The notes under the pieces were generated by a model that saw nothing but the letters and a program-made list of their open reading frames with translations, did no database searches and was not told the DNA's origin. 64,000 bases of DNA from Ectobius pallidus (Eukaryota; Arthropoda; Insecta; Blattodea; Ectobiidae): positions 152,718,778-152,782,777 of the forward strand of contig CAXKWD010000009.1 in NCBI GenBank assembly GCA_964059195.1, written 5' to 3'. Shown here in pieces: positions 1 to 11,520 of the stretch (position 1 is the first letter of the stretch; every line of letters begins with the position of its first letter). The translations under genes and the position numbers were made by a program.

Positions 1-201
1 TAAAGTAAAATAAATTTAGCTCTGATTCTATTTTCTAAGTTTTATTAAGTAAGATAAGAAGGCATTATATTTCCTCGCTTTTTTGGGGGGGGGACTACAT
101 TTTTTCAGATTCTTAATTGAGAATCCCACTAATAATTTTAAAGTACTGTAGCAGGGAAGCAAATGGAAAGTAAGTTTTATGTTTTGAACACAGTCATTCT
201 A
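1..201. other. AT-rich DNA, no gene seen
   Basis: Nothing recognisable apart from a short G run near position 90. The last 14 bases (188-201, ACACAGTCATTCTA) are the left target-site duplication of the SINE that follows. Confidence 0.5.
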
Positions 202-414
202 AAACTAAACTAAACTCCGTGGCGCTACATCCCTGGAGGGACTTGGCCTACCACCCGACCGCTGCATCATCTCCCGTAGGCAGATGGCAGGATTGGGGGG
301 CATGTGGTCAGCATCCGACACCCACGGCCGTTAATGGTGGTTTTCTGGACCGGAGCCGCTACTTCTCTATCAAGTAGCTCCTCAGTTTGGAATCACGAGG
401 CTGAGTGCACCCCT
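202..414 (-). mobile_element. SINE, full copy with 14-bp target duplications
   Basis: A 213-bp element lies between perfect direct repeats ACACAGTCATTCTA at 188-201 and 415-428. On the minus strand it ends in a short AGTTT-type tail (read on plus as AAACTAAACTAAACTCCG), so it is a minus-strand retroposon. A second, 5'-truncated copy lies at 28312-28457, which confirms a dispersed family. I saw no clear pol III A or B box, so the parent RNA is unknown. The 67-residue frame across it is not a gene. Confidence 0.85.
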
Positions 415-428
415 ACACAGTCATTCTA

Positions 429-2766
429 CTCTGATGAATATTCGTGGGAACATGCATTCCCTCCAAATTGTCAGTCTGTTCCATGTGTTGCTATGTGTCA
501 GTTGTGATTGTTCGTAACGTATATTTAAGAGTGATTTCACTTTATTAGTTCAGGTGAGCTTCAGTTAAAAAAAATGCTTTTTACTTTCATTGTGTTTGGC
601 AATATAAATTTATCACAAGCTGTAATGTAAAACTGAATCTGTTAAAACGGATACATACTCCCTTTAGTCGTTGGAGAGAGTATAATAAGAGAAAAGTTAA
701 ATTTCCAGGCTAGCAAGCCATACAAAGACAAATTAAACGCTTCGTGGTACAACCAGCACCAGTGGTTATGTAGGAACTATTACATTAAAAAGCTATGCTG
801 TTGGCCATGCCTTCACCTTAGGCATGGAATGAAACTGGAGTCTGTGAATTTTTAAATGTTATTCATGCTCTGGAGGATAGGAGGATCAACTTGACATACA
901 ACAAATAGGTAAGCAATGTAACATAATAACATGCACGTAGGCCTATGTGCATTGATAGCAGGGATAAATATAAAGCCACCTCCTTCCCCTTGTGGGAGAA
1001 CTTTGCACTGTATTTCCTACTGTTAATGCACCGACATGAACTTTGCAAACCTTGATTTGAGGGGAGTCACATTTTTACCCCCCACCACTTAAGCACAACT
1101 CCGCCGGGGGGGGGGGGGACCTAGGATGTCATATTGGGCAACAAATGAAAACAATAAAACCTTTTGTAGCAATTATTTCCGATTCGTCTAATTTTTTGGT
1201 TTTACACTACTGGACTAAATGTAGAACTTTACGGAAACGGGTGGTCCAACAAATTCACTTTTAATCTCATCAAACGCAGAATTTATTCCTTTATTACTTT
1301 TGTATGGACCACTTTATTGATAAATGGGTTAAGTTAGATGATATTACCAAAAAGCAGAACTTAAAACGAAAATTTGTCCAACTTTGATGAGCAGTATTAT
1401 GTGAACGGGTTGTCCAAAAAATATGTGTTTAGTCTCATTCAATGCAGAATGTAATGCCCTACAACTTTTAATACCACCATGTTTTCGATATCGTGAGTCC
1501 TTTACGAGATATAACCGTAAAACCGCAAAACTACCCCATTGGGGGCCACATTTTTACCCCCCACCACTTATGCACAACTCCGCCGAGGGGGAAAACCTAG
1601 GATAGTCATATTGGGCAACAAATGAAGCCATTAAAACAATAAAACCTTTTGTAGCAATTATTTCCGATTTGGATTTTAATTCTACTGGACTACAGGTACA
1701 AATAAGAATAGTACAGCTATACGAAGTTAGGAAAAAGTTTGTCTGACTGAGAAAAAAGGAGTCTAGCAGATATAACTTAGATTATGCTTGAAAGGTTTTT
1801 AATTTTACATTTCTAGGTATGATTACTTATTCCAGGTAAATTATTCTAAATTATGGAAGGAGACTTGAAAAGAATAGACTTTATTATATTTTGCGATATT
1901 CGTCTTGACTTAGAAAAATAAATTTCACAATTAGATCAACGTGCAGTTTTGTATTTTCTAGATTTATTTTACATGAAATTAAGTTAAATTAAACGTCTAC
2001 AAGATGAACCAAGACACTTCTGATTGCAATGTATTTGACACAATTTAATTACAGAGCGTGTAGGCCTAATCATAGATACTAAATAATTATTAAAACCAAA
2101 GAAGAATAGCAGTTTTAAAAAACAACTTGGAATAATACTTTTCAGAGCCAAAAAATGGAAGATGTAGCCAAATAAAGTGTGCGCACGGAATAACTATTAT
2201 ATTATAAACTGAAAGATGTATAGGCCTATTATTATATTATAAAACTGGAAGATATAGCCAAATAAAATGTGAAAAAACGGAATAACAATGAATATATTAC
2301 AAACCAGTCTGTGTTCTGTTTGTAGAACATTTTGAAATAAACATTTACAAATGATTCAACATTTGTCACAGGAAAGTTATATGATTACACGTGAGAATTA
2401 CTACGACACAGTTACGATCCATACATTGCAGAAACTAATTCACTTAACATTGCTAACGAATATTTGCATATTATTGCAAGATGTTTCTAGTACAGAACAC
2501 CGATTAAAAAAAACACTGGTCAGTGAATCTTGAAGAAATATTCAATGACATTGAAACTCGAAGCGTTATCAGAACAGTATACTGTACACTAACATTGTAA
2601 TTATTTAAGCGGAATTAAAGCTGTAATGGAAGTCAATAGTGAGCCACTCTTTTAGAAAACAGTCACTCTGGTACACTGACACTTGAGGCGATAAAGTTAT
2701 ATATAGGCTATAAGGATTCACTAACTATTAAATTCAGGTGATAATAATATAGCACATATATGAGTC
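429..2766. other. AT-rich DNA with a duplicated ~150-bp segment, no gene
   Basis: No coding sequence is supported; the 60-residue frames lack family features. The only structure I see is a direct duplication (separate entry) and a short imperfect repeat near 2150-2280 built on GGAAGATRTAGCCAAATAAA. Confidence 0.5.
1069..1697 (+). repeat. Direct repeat, ~150-bp copies 479 bp apart
   Basis: Segments 1069-1222 and 1548-1697 are clearly homologous. They share ACATTTTTACCCCCCACCAC, then AACTCCGCCG, CATATTGGGCAACAAATGAA and TTTTGTAGCAATTATTTCCG in the same order. The DNA between carries two weaker copies of a (C)GGGTGGTCCAA / GGGTTGTCCAA segment, so the block may be about two units of a longer diverged tandem repeat. 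Family unknown. Confidence 0.7.
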
Positions 2767-3498
2767 TAGACTTCGGACTTTTATTTTGCTAAAAATGCTA
2801 TTTTAGGTACCTAAAATAGGCTCTAAAGATTGGAAAATAGGTTCTAAAAATCGTAAAATAGTCTCTTATAAAATCGTTAAGTTGCCAATTTTCTGAAATA
2901 TCTCAATTGCAATGCAGAATTTTAGATGTATTGAAGTCACCATTAATCAATAATAATGATAAAACACATATATAGGCCTATGGTACACAATTATATAGGC
3001 CTATTACTAGGACCTGTATTACTACCATAACAGTGAAAACCTAATCCCTGTGCCTAGAGACTACACATATCATACTAGCATATTCAACCCCTTGTATCCC
3101 TCTGTGATTCAGAGTACTACTTTTTTTCTGGATGTGGGAGTCGGGAGAAAAACACTACATTTTCTTGGGAATTCCGAGGAATTTTTCTACTGAAAACGAA
3201 ACATTCCTTACTATTTAACCACGTCACAAATGTGTCATGTACTGCACATTCCGAGCTAAAAAATTGGTACGAAATGAAAATAAATGCTAGAATTTATAAC
3301 AATAAATGACTTATTTTGAACTTTAGAGGAAAAACGAGCAAAAAGGCAATATTAGGCTCTAACGTAAAAATAGGCTTTTTTAGGTCCTATAAAAGTATCA
3401 GTTTTAGGCATATTCACTTATGAAACATACATTTACAAGTTTTCGTCCATATATCACTTATGGATTAAAATAGGTTTTTACCTAAAATCCGAAGTCTA
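2767..3498. mobile_element. Non-autonomous DNA transposon, 732 bp, hAT-like
   Basis: The left end reads TAGACTTCGGACTTTTA and the right end is its near-perfect reverse complement (ends CCGAAGTCTA). Several short AAAATAGG / TAGGC words lie just inside both ends, as in subterminal transposase-binding repeats. The flanking octamers TATGAGTC and TATGACGT agree at only five of eight positions, so the target duplication is weak. There is no transposase frame. hAT membership is inferred from terminus style and the presumed 8-bp duplication. Confidence 0.6.
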
Positions 3499-4360
3499 TA
3501 TGACGTAACTAATAAGAACTTTGAATCAATATTAACACAGCACTTGTGCACAACACTTGAAACCAGAGCTGTCTGTGAACTGGTGTTTTGAAGATTTTTA
3601 AAAAGGGAGTGTCGCTTCACAATGTATATATATTTTTTTTTACATCTGAAGGGTAAAATCACATTTCTAACCTTTAACCCATCTTTTAGGGGTGGGAATT
3701 TTTTAATAGAACATTTTTTGTCAAATGTGGTGTAGGTGGTCAGTTCAACAAGGAAAATTTTCTGCCTGTCTATAAGCTGTTAATAGTCTGCTGGTGTCTA
3801 TAAATAAAATGGACAGGCCCTTTAAGTTTCTATTGGAAATGTGTATGGATATAGAATTATTTACAGAAGGGTAAACTTGCCTCTGCAGGACAAAAAAAAT
3901 CGTAGTATACTTCCCATTTTCTTAGTCATAACCAAACAGAGTTGTAAAAGTACCCCAATAAATTTAAAGATAGATCCCTTGCCAGAGAAATGTAGGGTGT
4001 TTGTGTGTTTTCTTTATTTTGTGATCCACAGTATGTTTTACAGAAACCAGCAGCTTAAATATTTTAATTTGTTTCAAACATCTCATATTTTATTACAGCC
4101 TATTCATTTGAGGCCTGAGCACTCAGAAGTGGTCTCTCTATTAAGCCATATCCCCTGTAAGATCATATGTAGTCTATCTTTACAGATACATGTATTATTG
4201 TATTTAAAAATAAGTTTTATTCCCATCATTTCCCTTGGATGTAGCTGTTTAAATCGTGTGCAGGGCTAGGGGCCATGTCACATCCCTCGTGCTCAATATG
4301 CATGCGCGTCGAATGAGACAACCTGGTATATACTAGCCTTGGTGAAAATCTGCTTCAGTC
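3499..4360. other. Unassigned DNA, no supported gene
   Basis: A 142-residue frame spans 3841-4269 but looks like chance. It is rich in hydrophobic residues because of T-rich sequence, has no recognisable domain, and has no second copy in the window to test for constraint. Confidence 0.4.
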
Positions 4361-5229
4361 GTGAATGAGCTAGAATGTTGATACTGTTTTCATCTTGCAA
4401 ACAGCTCTACCAGCTCTAGAGGCACATATTTTGTTGTAAAAATTTGAAAAATGCAGAAATCATTCACTTTGCAGCAAAATCGCAGAATAACTGATGGAAT
4501 TATATTGGAAGCAATATGAAGTTGGCAACTATGATTTGATCATCGAAGGCAAACTCGTACACACTGAAAATGAGACTTCATTTGCATTTCGCAAACAAAA
4601 TAATACTGCGTAAATTAAAATTACTGTTTGCTGAAATAATTGTGAAATTGCAAATAGTAAAAATATCAAAGTGACTATACAAAGATTTGCAAAATCTGCC
4701 AAAAACATCCCACATCAGCACATGAGAAGGAAATCGCTCAATTAGTGAATACTGATGTGGTGTTTGTTAGTATAACAAGATACCCCTCTATCATATACAA
4801 TTATCACACCACCTCCAGAGATGATCTCAACAGATATAGCAATATGGTAAGGAAAATAACATCACAATACATCAGATGGGGATGCGAGTGGACGAATTCA
4901 AAAATACTTATGAAGTCTCTGTTACATTTCTTCAACTCGCTATATGGGAAGATATTACAGGGGGAAGTCCACTAGCTAAAACTATTTTCGTCGGAAATAA
5001 TGTAGCAGAAATACTTAAAGCCAGGACAAATAGTTGTAGAAACTACATTCTCAGTAGCATTATTCCATTCTTGGTGCTGAATATAGAAGGCTATGACTAA
5101 AATGCAGGCAGATCTTTTAAACTTATGACTTTTTTTACCAGTACAAATTAACAAGGCATATTTGTCAAATCACACTTACTTACCAACAATATAGACAATT
5201 CCTAACCAAGCTAAAGGAAGGTTATCTAT
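4361..5229. repeat. Segmental duplication block, left arm (unknown sequence)
   Basis: Matches 14489-15358 almost base for base. The right-arm copy carries an extra 13 bp near 14769-14781 that lies between GAAATT repeats, a replication-slippage difference. The block has a short frame near its 3' end (74 residues from 4876) that is also open in the other copy (15007-15231), with several differences. I do not recognise the product. It may be the tail of an unidentified element upstream of the LINE that follows. Confidence 0.8.
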
Positions 5230-5566
5230 TTTATGGAACCCAGTGATTCATTGCTTATAAGAGCCCGCCATTCAACCCTATTCTGTACTAACTCCATCCA
5301 ACCATCCCTTGCACATACTACTTCCCTTAAATCTAACCTAATATCATCCTCCCACCTATGTCTAGGTGTTCCAAGTGATCTATTCCCTTCAGGTATTCTA
5401 GTAAATATTTTTTAATATGTGGTGCATGCAACATGTTCAGCCCACTTTATCCTCTGTGATTTCATGACGCTTACTTCATTAGGGGAAGAGTACAGGTTAT
5501 GAACCTTGTCACAGAGTTTTCTCCAGTTCCCGTTTTTATTCTCAGAAAGTCCCAAATAAAATTAGA

Positions 5567-6440
5567 TTAAAATTTAATAAAAAGAATTTCAATATTTCTC
5601 AAATTTATTAAATAATTTAGTAATATGAGGTTTGCCAAAGATACACAATACTGTAAACCGAAATATGCTTTAAATGACAGAAAAATGACAATTAAAAAGT
5701 AGGCTTACTTAAATGAAAATAGAATACAAAATTTAAGCCTTATTAGGACCACATAAATAATTGTGAAATAAACGTAGGCCTATTTAATTATTGTTAAAAA
5801 TTGGAAAATATCATGACAGAGTAATTTATTATAATTAATTATGTGCCATCTTGAAGTTATTGAGGAAGCCTGCATTTCACTCTCATCGGAATGCACCCAG
5901 AAGAAGACCAGTTACAGCAATATCATGAACTAGATAAGTTTTGAAAACGCATGATAGTTAATTTCAAAAATATATTTATTAAAAAGTCTTCAAATTATAA
6001 ATATGTCTATCATAGAAAGAGGCAATTGAAATGAAATCCTATAGTAAGAGCTTCAACAAATGAAAAATACTTATGCTCAGCAATGCCTGGGATCAATACC
6101 TGATTCTGTATCATCAACAAACACGGAAATAGAAATGCTACAAACCTGTAGGCCCTCAAAGCTATTATCTTGCTTACATTCTCTATTACCTCTATTACAC
6201 CCGTTAATTAGGCTGTTTCAATCCCTTATCGCTTCATCTTGATCAGAATTTCTCAAACATGTGAACTTCACATGAACATTGCATCGCCTGGCCAGCAAAC
6301 ACAATGCTAGAGTAAGGGAAAACTCTCGGAAAATATTTATATATATAGCTGATATGTTGCAAAGAAGTTGTGAATGAAAAATATGTAGGGATATTTATAA
6401 ATTTACGAATATACAAGAATATTTGAAACATTTCTGGACA
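5567..6440. other. Extra DNA interrupting the left-arm LINE
   Basis: The right arm runs directly from the LINE C-terminal region into its RT region, whereas the left arm has about 870 bp of AT-rich DNA here. Terminal repeats are not evident. It contains a ~125-bp dispersed repeat in reverse orientation (5640-5765). Confidence 0.55.
5640..5765 (-). repeat. Dispersed ~120-bp repeat, inverted relative to 18717-18840
   Basis: The reverse complement begins CACAATTATTTATGTGGTCC and matches 18717 onward. After that come similar AATGCTTAAATT and TTGTCATTTTT segments. It is a short, old interspersed repeat of unknown class. Confidence 0.65.
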
Positions 6441-7339
6441 GTAGACAAGAACATTCAAGTTTCTGAATTGTATAAAAACAGGCATTTCCTAATTTTAGTT
6501 GATACTTAAATTCTACCTTAATATTAGTATTTAATGATTGCTACTAGATATGTTAATTTCTCCACTTGTTCTAATGCTTTAACTGCTAAATTATAATATT
6601 TGTAGAACACTATTATGACATTTCATGAGCATATAATTAGTTGTTTTTGTATTAATTTCCAATCTCAAATTCCTGCAGGCATCGAAAAGACTTTCTGCAT
6701 TTCCCCCCGATTGTGTTCATGTCATTACTCAACACACAAACAATTTTCTAAAGCTAAAATCTAGTGACTACCATTTAATTCTTAACCTATCTTGTTTTCC
6801 TAAATATTCCTGATGGCATATTATTCTAAAGCATAATTAGAAAATAAAGGTGATAATGCAGCTCTTTGTTTCATGCCACTTTTAATTGCAAACTTATGTA
6901 AGTTTCAAAACCCTGACTCTGCTATAGGTTTCATTAAGGCACATTTTGATCCACCTGACTACCGTTTTTGGTACCTCTAATTCAAATAGTTATTTACTAT
7001 AATTTTTCTTGCCTAATCGAATCATATGTTTTTTTAAAAGATAAGAATAGCTGGTGAATAGACTTCTTTTTCTCCTAAATTTGCAAAAAGGAAAATATAT
7101 GATCATTAGTTGATCTGTTATGCCCATATCCACACTGGTGAGCTCCAACAAAATTCCTCTGCATGTGGGGTTATTCTTGTGTTAAACTATAGAAAAGACA
7201 TATTCATTTAAAAATATTAACTAAACTTAACACTAGGCTGTAGCATATGTGAAGTGAATATATATGCTGACTTTTCTTATTTACCATTTAATGCTACTAA
7301 TGGTAGCCTATGTTTCTTTCAGAATTCCTCTTAATAATA

Positions 7340-7430
7340 ACAATTATAATAATCATGATGATGATGACAATAATGATAATATCAATAATAATAGCAATAA
7401 CAATAGCAATACTAATAACAATAAGGAATG
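7340..7430. repeat. AAT/GAT-rich microsatellite
   Basis: Degenerate trinucleotide run (AATAAT, ATGATGATG, AATAGC). The equivalent place in the duplicated arm (16430-16520) holds a shorter, differently mutated run. Confidence 0.8.
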
Positions 7431-7490
7431 TTCACTTATTCTAACCTTATTTTGCTTCACATCTTCTTACGATAAAAACCAACTTATATA

Positions 7491-7640
7491 AACCAAACGG
7501 CCCTATACCAGTAAAATACCAGTAGTTCCCAAACCATGAACTTCTTCGAGGACTTAACGCTTTGCTAAGAAACGTGACAATCTTATGGTGTAGTGCCTGA
7601 TAGAACATGAGGTAAGATCCATATAATACAGCCAGCAGGA
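7491..7640. other. Short unassigned linker
   Basis: No gene. CAGTAGTTCCCAAACC at about 7520 resembles one end of a hAT-type inverted repeat (compare 13016), but I found no partner end. Confidence 0.3.
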
Positions 7641-8420
7641 TAATTCTCTTATAGATTCTTGGGAGCTGGAGCTGATGGAACCTGCTTACTGGTGTATGGA
7701 TTCATCACCTTCTTGCGATTTGCCCAGGGTAGAAACGTCAAAATTGTTGCTTGTGAAAATGCATTGGCGATGATGTTGGAAGCCTGGGACATGCTGAATG
7801 TGCTGTTTCAATTACACAGGAGGTAGCTTGTCACGGCGTTGCTGGAAATTATATGTAAGGGCTTGTGACCCTTGAAGATGGTGCAGTGGTAGGATTCAAG
7901 GATGTGCTTGAAGTTCTGGACGGCTTCATGTACAGCGAGGAACTTGCGATAGTAGGTGGGCCATGTGGTTTGCCTGAAGGCTGGATCCTAAAGCAGTGTT
8001 AGATGTAGCCGTGAGTAGTCCTAAAGGCGCCTCTGAGACAGGATGGGCCAATATAATTGCTTTAGCTAGGGCTTCTTTGCATGTGTTGAAAGAATGCTCT
8101 GTGATCCACGCACCATGTAGTGAGGCCTGGTGCTCAGCTGCAGATGGCAGAAAGTGACGTAGAAATTGATAATTCAAGTTGATCTCCAAGTTCCCATGCA
8201 GTCTTACGAAGAGGGAAAACTTGCACTGCAGAATCCAGTCTGGCAGTGGGCAGATCCTTCATACCTAAGGAAGTTAAAACTTGGATAGCCTAGGACATTC
8301 TTGCTCCACTGGGTCTCTTGAAAACGCCGCAAGCAAATGTGAAGTTTAGGCCAGCAAATGCCTCGTCTATGAAGTGATGGAAGGTCTGTCCTGCATAGCA
8401 TAGGCTGAACTACCTGACTA
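7640..8420 (-). pseudogene. Ty3/gypsy pol fragment 1 (RT end to RNase H)
   Basis: On the minus strand, 8204-8401 carries the end of the RT domain (QTFHHFIDEAFAGL just upstream, then SFNFLRYE). 7926-8189 carries the RT/RNase H connection with FLPSAAEHQASLHGA and the block FNTCKEALAKAIILAHP, both close to Ty3/gypsy pol. 7860-7960 holds the start of RNase H. Frames change between blocks, and the RT stretch that should hold the catalytic Y-x-D-D is missing between the AGL and RRFQE segments. It is a paralogue of 9720-10440. LTR retrotransposon remnant, not functional. Confidence 0.8.
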
Positions 8421-9574
8421 CGAGATATTAGATGAATGTATTTTATCTAATATTGCTTTTCAAGTTATTAGCCATGTCAATATTATGAAGCTCAAGGTTT
8501 CTGGTATCAAAACCACATAGCATTAAATTATTTTATTTACAATGGTTTTTCAAGTAATTACTCTATTATTCTTACTGGTAATGTAAAAACATATTCTCAA
8601 CGCTTCTCTGCTCATTGTATTTTTAATAACAGTTAAACTAGATTCTGACAAAATCTATTTTTCTATACAGAAATTTGTGGTTAATAAATCTAATCTGATA
8701 TAATTATAAGTCATGGCTTTAATGGGGAACTTTAGATTGGAAACCCATAAAATTAATTGTAAAAATGTAATATCATTGGCTGAGACTAAATATTGTCTTT
8801 ACCTGAAATATAACCAAACTGTTACAATTTCACTATATCAAATACTTTTCATGACATGGGTCTATCCAATAGGCCTGTAGTTTCTGGAACATTTATCCTC
8901 TTCTTTGTAAATTGGAATCACCTTTCAGGGTTTTAGTTGACTGGGGAATACACCCTCTGCCAACTGGATATATTAGGGGAACCCTAATTTTATTGACTAC
9001 AATTTGACATAACATTATACATCTTTATAGTCTGATTCTTTTTTTCACTTCTGATACTATCCACAATATCTATTCCCCCTCGTAATACTGTATTTTATTC
9101 TTTGTCCTGTGGAATTCCTTACCTGAGGATATAAAATCTACTGAAAACTCAGAATGTTCAATATCAAGTTGGTTGACCACCATGCCATATACAGCCGTTG
9201 CCCCCTCCCCCCCCCCCTGGAAATACAGCGTCATGACGGTCCAGAAGGGGAGCAGGCTAGGGCTAAATTACTATATGCAACTAACGTAAAGAGAGGATTA
9301 AATTTCTGCATTCTGTGATTGGAGTGTTTTGGCAAAAACGAGTTGTAACAGCTGACTACTTTAGATATGAGCAAGTAGGAATAATTACTTCCACTAAACT
9401 TAAAATTACTTCTAGCCAAACACTTTAGTGTCATGAAGGTAAGACAATAGAAGTATCACATTTTATATGATTAAGACCTGCAACATTGTAAAGGGTAGAA
9501 ATGAGTGTATTACATATTATTTTTTCTTTGTATCCATTGGTACAGCTACAGTAAATCAATTATGTGGATTGTTA
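8421..9574. other. AT-rich DNA, no gene seen
   Basis: No domain, inverted repeat or second copy recognised. A C-rich run lies at about 9200-9220. Confidence 0.45.
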
Positions 9575-9652
9575 TAATAGTAATAGTAACAATAGTAGTA
9601 GTAGTAGTAGTAGTAGTAGTAATGATAATAAAAATAATAATAATAATAATAA
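9575..9652. repeat. TAG/TAA microsatellite
   Basis: A run of TAG trinucleotides followed by AAT/TAA trinucleotides. Confidence 0.9.
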
Positions 9653-9719
9653 AGTGGTTGCAATAGTAGCATACTGATCATGGCGGCAATTTATACATTT
9701 GCTCCCCCTTGAAAAAATT

Positions 9720-10440
9720 TCTGCAGACGTCCATGGCCAGCCAATATTCCTAGGATCTTGAGCAGCTGGTCAGTAATGGTGCAGGCTGGAGACCCAAAAT
9801 GTGAAGAAGGCTTACATGATGTGTTTTAGTGGCAATACTTCTGAAAGTGTACATTCTGGTAATTCTAAAATACCTGGGGGTGCTAATACATGGCAACTAA
9901 CCTTGGATCCTTGACATTCCTGGCATGACCAGCTCAGTTGCAGAAATCTTCCTGTATATGTGGCCATACAAAGTATTCTGACACCGATTGTGCTGTGGTA
10001 GCTAATACACTCCTATGTGGTTGGATAATGAAAGGCCTGAGGTCATCATGTAGAGGTGTCACTGTAGATTCTTGGGGGCAGGAGCTGGTGGAACCTGCTT
10101 ACTTGTGTATGGAGTTCATCACCTTCTTGCGATTTTCCCAGGGTCGAAATGTCAAAATTGTGAAAATGCATTGGTGATGACGGAAGCCTGGGACATGCTG
10201 AACTTGCTGTTTGCTGGAAATCATATGTTAAGGGCATGTGATCTGTGAAGATGGTGCAATGGTAGGATTCAAGGATGTACCTGAAGTTCTGGACGGCTTT
10301 ATATATAGCGAGAAGCTTGCAATAGTAGGCGGGCCATGTGGTGGTAGAAATTGATAATTCCAGTTGATCTCCAAGTTCCCGTGGAGTCTAAGGAAGAGGG
10401 AAAACTTGCAGTGCAGCAATCCAGTCTGGTAGTGGGCAGA
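9720..10440 (-). pseudogene. Ty3/gypsy pol fragment 2 (RNase H to integrase)
   Basis: The minus strand starts with the connection region (LEINWNYQFLPP). It continues with RNase H, including a conserved TDH-type motif (IFTDHMPLTYDF at about 10230-10270), then a linker (FDISTLGKSQEGDE). It ends in the integrase zinc-binding region with a CQECQGSK block (about 9900-9930). About 190 bp present in fragment 1 (7975-8170) is missing here. Several frameshifts and stops. A tandem or repeated gypsy insertion is likely, because fragments 1 and 2 overlap over RNase H. Confidence 0.75.
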
Positions 10441-10444
10441 TCCT

Positions 10445-11520
10445 TCATACCGTGGTCATAGATGCTGATGGCATGGTGCAAAGGACTGGACAGGACAGAT
10501 CATTTCTCTGAAGGGGATGGTGGCTATTGGCGTTCACATATTGATATGTATGGATTTTCTCTTAACTTCTTGTCCCAGAATACCATAATATTTTCTGTAT
10601 ATGGAGATGTGCAAGAATGGAAGATGACTGTCCTCCTCTACTTCCATAGAAAGTTGATGTTTTGATGGATGTTGTTAAGATGCTGTAGGAACTCCAGTAG
10701 AAGTTCTTGTCCATGTTCCCAGATTGCGCATGAAGAAGTTGGCCACTGCTGGAGATAGGGGAGAGCCCATAGCTATAAGGTTCATTTCTTCATATATTTC
10801 TCCACTGTAGCTGAAGTAGGTGGACGTTAATGCATAGAATGGTTTAACAACATCAGTGGGAAATTCTTGGAACTAGATGATTACTTTGGGTTATTCTGAT
10901 ATTCTTCAAGGATCTTAATAAACTCTGTTGTATTCCTTATATGATGTTAAAAGATACTTATAAACGACTGCATAGGTTAAATAAGAAGTTGTGCCAGTTG
11001 GTAATTGGGGAATCCAATGACGTTGATAGCAGATCTAAGCAATGCATCTTCTTGTTGATCTTCACTAATCTGTAGAGTCTAGGAGGCCCGCAGATTGTAG
11101 AACCAGGGACTTGGTGAATCCATTTTCCAAAGAAGACATGAGTAATGCTAATGTCCTTTTGATGATACTTCTGATCAGGTCATGGGCTATTTTCTGGTAA
11201 GTGAAGTCTGCCAATAAATCCCAAGATCTTGGGTGGTAAGATGGCAAGTTGAGTACGACTGTAGCATTCCTCTTGTCTGTTGGAAGGACCATAATTTCCC
11301 TAAAGCCAAGCATTCATATCTGTGATGTTGGCATTAAGAGTGTAGCATTGTTGACCGCCGTCCTTACATCACTTCGTTGTGTGGAAATGTCTTGATAGCA
11401 TATTCCACTCTACTAATGATCTCTGCAATGTGGAGTTTACTATGTGCAAAGGCAAAGTTGAGATCTTCGGCAAGTACAGATGTCGAGTGTCTTGTTGGGC
11501 AGATTTACAACAGGCTTAAA
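10445..11520 (-). pseudogene. Penelope-like element RT, left-arm copy
   Basis: Minus-strand blocks follow the order of a Penelope-like RT. An N-terminal VVNLPNKT-type stretch is at about 11500. 11065-11313 has VLPTDKRNATVVLN followed by DLLADFTYQKIAHD. AMGSPLSPAVANFFM (RT motif B) is at about 10730-10790, and HLPFLHISIYRKYYG at about 10590-10640. The sequence passes from just after NFFM straight to the EHGQELLLEFLQHLNNIH part, so about 25-30 residues that should include the catalytic Y-x-D-D are absent. Frames are broken. Pseudogene. Confidence 0.85.

Larger units (their letters stand above)
5230..7480 (-). pseudogene. Decayed LINE (EN/RT type), left-arm copy
   Basis: Read on the minus strand, 5230-5560 encodes the C-terminal part of a non-LTR retrotransposon polyprotein. 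It has a WAEHV block followed by a GTPRHRWEDDIRLDLRE stretch that resembles the R-P-R-x-R-W-E-D signature of RTE/Jockey-like LINEs. The RT part lies at about 6460-7480. It includes a KSGMKQRAALSPLFS stretch equivalent to the RT motif-B loop, and the motif-C region is eroded. Stops and frameshifts are frequent. The homologous copy at 15360-16590 shows that about 5567-6440 is inserted or replaced here. Clade not assigned. Confidence 0.75.

Noticed and set aside
3841..4269. 142-residue open frame
   Set aside because: T-rich low-complexity composition, no domain, no second copy, no upstream context.
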